The translations under genes and the position numbers were made by a program. This document shows positions 60,763 through 64,000 of a stretch of 64,000 nucleotides of DNA, piece after piece. The notes beneath the pieces are model-generated. The model was not told where the DNA came from, did no database searches, and worked only from the letters and a program-made list of their open reading frames with translations. Source of the DNA: Maea johnstoni (lineage: Eukaryota; Annelida; Polychaeta; Spionida; Magelonidae). The stretch is from positions 11,904,048 through 11,968,047 of the forward strand of contig OZ012695.1 of the NCBI GenBank assembly GCA_963942565.1. Direction: 5' to 3'. Position 1 is the first letter of the stretch, and each line of letters begins with the position of its first letter.

Positions 60763-60864
60763 GACTTCCTGTGATGTTTCACTGCTCCAGGCAGCTAAAT
60801 ACTGAGACGGCACAGGCTGCAAATATGCGATAACAGGGGGATCGAACTATTGCTCTGAGACCAG

Positions 60865-61116
<252 letters not shown>

Positions 61117-61693
61117 GCATATAGTTCATTCCTTAAGGTACCAGTGAGGTGTCATTTAGCATTCTACTTAGAGGAAGTGATCACTAAATAAAACAAAGAA
61201 ATCATTGGCAGGGATCATGTGCCTCTATCTTGTCACATGACGGATTAGACAGTTGGACTCAGAGTCAGTGTGTGCTGATGCTGAAATAACGGCTGAATTG
61301 GCCATAACCATAACTACACCATGAGATATGGGCCTGTGCTTGGCATCCCTATCCACCCCTTTACCATGTTTATCTGTTACCTTTGTGCTGTGTTGCGCCC
61401 TGTGCCACTCTCTTCATACTACTCTCCACACCTTTCATCTCCTCTCCTATCACCTTGCATCAGATTTTCTCTGGCTGTCTTGAAGCACTCTATTATAGAA
61501 ATTATTTCCAAATAAAACAAGGTTCATTGTCCGCTATGGTATATATTATGCTCCCTTGATGCCATTGGGGATGCTTATGGAGCACCTGCGGCTGCCTATA
61601 ACTGAGAAGGACATCATAAAACATACACCCCCAGACAATAACACACCCAGCCACGTGCGACATGCAAACACAAAGGACAGGCAAAGTCATAGA

Positions 61694-61915
61694 CCACTGC
61701 TGCTGCTGCTGATGAAGATTATGATGATGATGATGATGGTCATGGTGGTCATGATGACAATGATGATGAGGATGATGATGATGATGATGATGGTCATGGG
61801 GGTCATGATGACAATGATGATGAGGAGGAGGAGGAGTAGGAGGAGGAGTAGGAGGATGACAACGATTATGATGATGGTGTTGATGATGGTTGTGGTGATG
61901 TTTTTGTGATGAAGA
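61694..61915. repeat. (GAT)n/(GGA)n trinucleotide region
   Basis: Imperfect GAT, GGT and GGA triplets with a GATGGTCATGGKGGTCATGA segment repeated twice (about 61733 and 61790). Poly-Met and poly-His frames are repeat artefacts. Confidence 0.93.
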
Positions 61916-63419
61916 TGATAAAGACAGTTTTTTGCTGCTACTGATGGTGATGGCCATAGTAAGGATATTTTTAAAGATGATGATGTTCAATATAACGCAA
62001 AGTGATAAGATAATGGCAAAAGTGCAAAAGAAAAATATAAATAAGAACCTAACCAAAAGATCTTTTTATTATCTTCTAAAATTCATGCTAGAGTTTTATT
62101 GTGCAGTATTGTTCCACCTGTGGGCAATATGAAGGGAATCCCTGAGCATGACTGGTTTAATAGGTTAGAGCCCAGGCTGTGTGCATCCACCAATCTGTGC
62201 ACCATGCAAGCAGTATTAACTCTACCACTGCCTGCAGCTAGCCTATTTATTCCAACTGTGCCATGGTTTATGGTCTAACATATATAACAAAAAGTATGGT
62301 CAATATGACAAAATATTAAAAATAAATTGATTAATATAATTTCAGAAATAAAGTAACTTTCTTAAAAAAAATTCCATAATGTGACTTTATTTTGAAGGTT
62401 TGTGGAGGCCTGTGAGCAGGTTTTGTTGTTCTGAACATGAGTGGGTTAGTTTCTCATGCTCATGCCTGCCCACTGACTGCTCTACACATGTGCACACAGG
62501 CAAACATAACAACACACAATCACATGTGACGCTGGCATGCTATTACCCCTTAACATGCAAGCAATGAGCTCAACAATCAATTCCTGAGGGTTAAGCGAAG
62601 CTCTACCAGCTATACTAGGACTGTATGCAAGCAGTCAAGCTTTTCAAACCTAATTGGAGGTCACTAACCTCTACTAGCTATACTAGGACTTCATGCGTGC
62701 AGGCACTGGACTGTAGAAGTCTAGCTTTGCAAACCTAATAGGAGGCCACCAACCTCTACTAGCTATAGGACTAATTGCAACCAGTCTCTGATCTAGAGAT
62801 GGCATATCTACCAGTCCTTTCTGACTTCTGGGCCATCGCTACTAATGGCTAGGACTGTAAGCAACCAGTCAGTGCACTAGAGCTAACATCTACTAGCTCC
62901 CATTAGGAGTATAATGGACTCTAACGTCCTTTTATGTCATTGTGGACAACCCCAACAAGCTATGGGGAAGGTGGCAGTCATGCAACCAGTCACTTACTTA
63001 AGAGCGAAGTAAATGTATATACCAGTCCACAGGGAAATTCTTTGGGCTTTTTTAAATACATGTACTTTGGTCCTTGTGGGCATTGTATTAAATATTAGTT
63101 AACTAAGGAAGGCATGTAATCAGTAAGTTTTTAGAGGTTGTTGTACAACAACCTATATTCAGTTCGCTTTTGTTGTCTTGCATTCCCGGGGAGGGTCCTG
63201 GGAGCTGGTTGATGCATTTTCCCTATGTTGTCTTACATGGCATTTTTGGAAAATTCTAGCCGCATGATCTGGAGAGTGGGGTGTGGTGGGGTCGTTTTGT
63301 TTATTGTTTCTGTTAGAATTGGGTGTGTAGTTTATAATGTTTGTTTCATTGTTTCTGTGGGTTGCCTAGTTTTTTTTTGGTGGATTTTTACGTGTTTATA
63401 CTTTACGTTTTCTTCACTC

Positions 63420-63730
63420 CAATACGATTCTGTAGCGCGTCTGGTCTGGTGGGGCGGCCGTTGGATGCGCATGCGTGGGTGGATGCGCATGCGTGGGTTT
63501 TCTGCATATTTAATGCGATCGGCTAATCACGTGACAGCACCACGTGGTTTGTCTCTGGTGAATTATCCAATGAGCGGTCTCACTGCCTCACCGTCACACC
63601 ACGTGGTATTCTTTCCCGCGGTTTATTAACCAATGAGCGGCTATTTGTATCCCTCTTTGTACTATTTTACTTACGTGTTCATTCACGTATTTTTTACATT
63701 GGCTAGGTTACCCTCCGCCATTTTGAATAT
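63420..63730. promoter_or_regulatory. Promoter-like cluster: NRF1, E-box, CCAAT and YY1-type motifs
   Basis: Two tandem 18-bp copies (63463-63498) each hold TGCGCATGCGTG, a match to the NRF1 site. CACGTG E-boxes lie at 63528, 63541 and 63600. CCAATGAGCGG occurs at 63567 and 63630; the E-box plus CCAAT block is a ~60-bp duplication. GCCATTTTGAA follows at 63718, a YY1-type site that often lies just after a start site. The GC content and CpG density rise here. A gene starting to the right of 63750 is plausible, but no coding exon is visible by 64000. Confidence 0.5.
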
Positions 63731-64000
63731 CGGGTTTGACGAAATTTGCACCCCGATTTCAAAGCTTTCGTTTGTGGCCATCTCTAACTCTAAAATTCTG
63801 AAACCAAAAGAATTAACAAGCCAAGTATCTATATTATTAAGATTAATTCTTTTGGTTTCGGAAAATCGAAAATATTTTGAGATATTTGTCAACACGCATC
63901 GATGGTGGCGTGTTGACCATGGCGATTAGTACATTCTCAATGGTACCTCGCCGATTCCTGTCAATTTCATCAAGCTATCTCCCCCCGATCACAATATGAC

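Noticed and set aside
63225-63629. 134-codon frame with a repeated WMRMRG segment
   Set aside because: The repeat comes from two NRF1-type DNA motifs in a promoter-like block. No protein similarity.

Overview
The window is animal nuclear DNA. It has spliceosomal introns up to about 20 kb, AT-rich intergenic sequence, long microsatellites, minisatellites and many short non-autonomous DNA transposons. The mix of families suggests a marine invertebrate, but the species cannot be fixed from sequence alone.

Layout. (1) 1-6481, + strand: the 3' part of a secreted or membrane-anchored MAM-domain gene. Six exons can be placed with matching splice phases: a Thr/Ser-rich linker, two complete MAM domains, and a stop right after the last MAM domain. 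(2) 6482-14452: intergenic, with a foldback transposon, several hAT-like MITEs carrying 8-bp target duplications, and one MITE swollen by an array of alternating CCTAGG and CCCGGG palindromes. (3) 14453-17230, - strand: an uninterrupted 925-codon gene. Its protein has two copies of a PH-like module resembling that of the SUMO proteases SENP6/7, a long Pro/Gln-rich middle, and a C-terminal SP-RING of the NSE2/MMS21 SUMO-ligase type. This architecture is the most interesting item in the window. (4) 17231-17853: a short divergent promoter. (5) 17854 to beyond the window end, + strand: the first three coding exons of a neuronal calcium sensor gene of the frequenin/NCS-1 type. The exons are 64, 25 and 49 nt, separated by introns of 19.8 and 8.3 kb, and a third intron runs at least to 64000 or to an exon I could not find.

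The NCS-1 introns hold nearly all the remaining sequence. They contain a hAT-like element at 22281-23130, an internally deleted hAT element that keeps a BED zinc finger ORF (52208-53121), Harbinger-like MITEs (51344, 53158, 55541), and piggyBac-like TTAA MITEs. They also hold a tRNA-type SINE family and large tandem arrays: 100 bp x 8, 45 bp x 13, and 112 bp x 19. Near the right edge (63420-63730) is a promoter-like stretch with duplicated NRF1-type and E-box/CCAAT motifs. No virus-derived element, CRISPR array or rRNA gene was seen.
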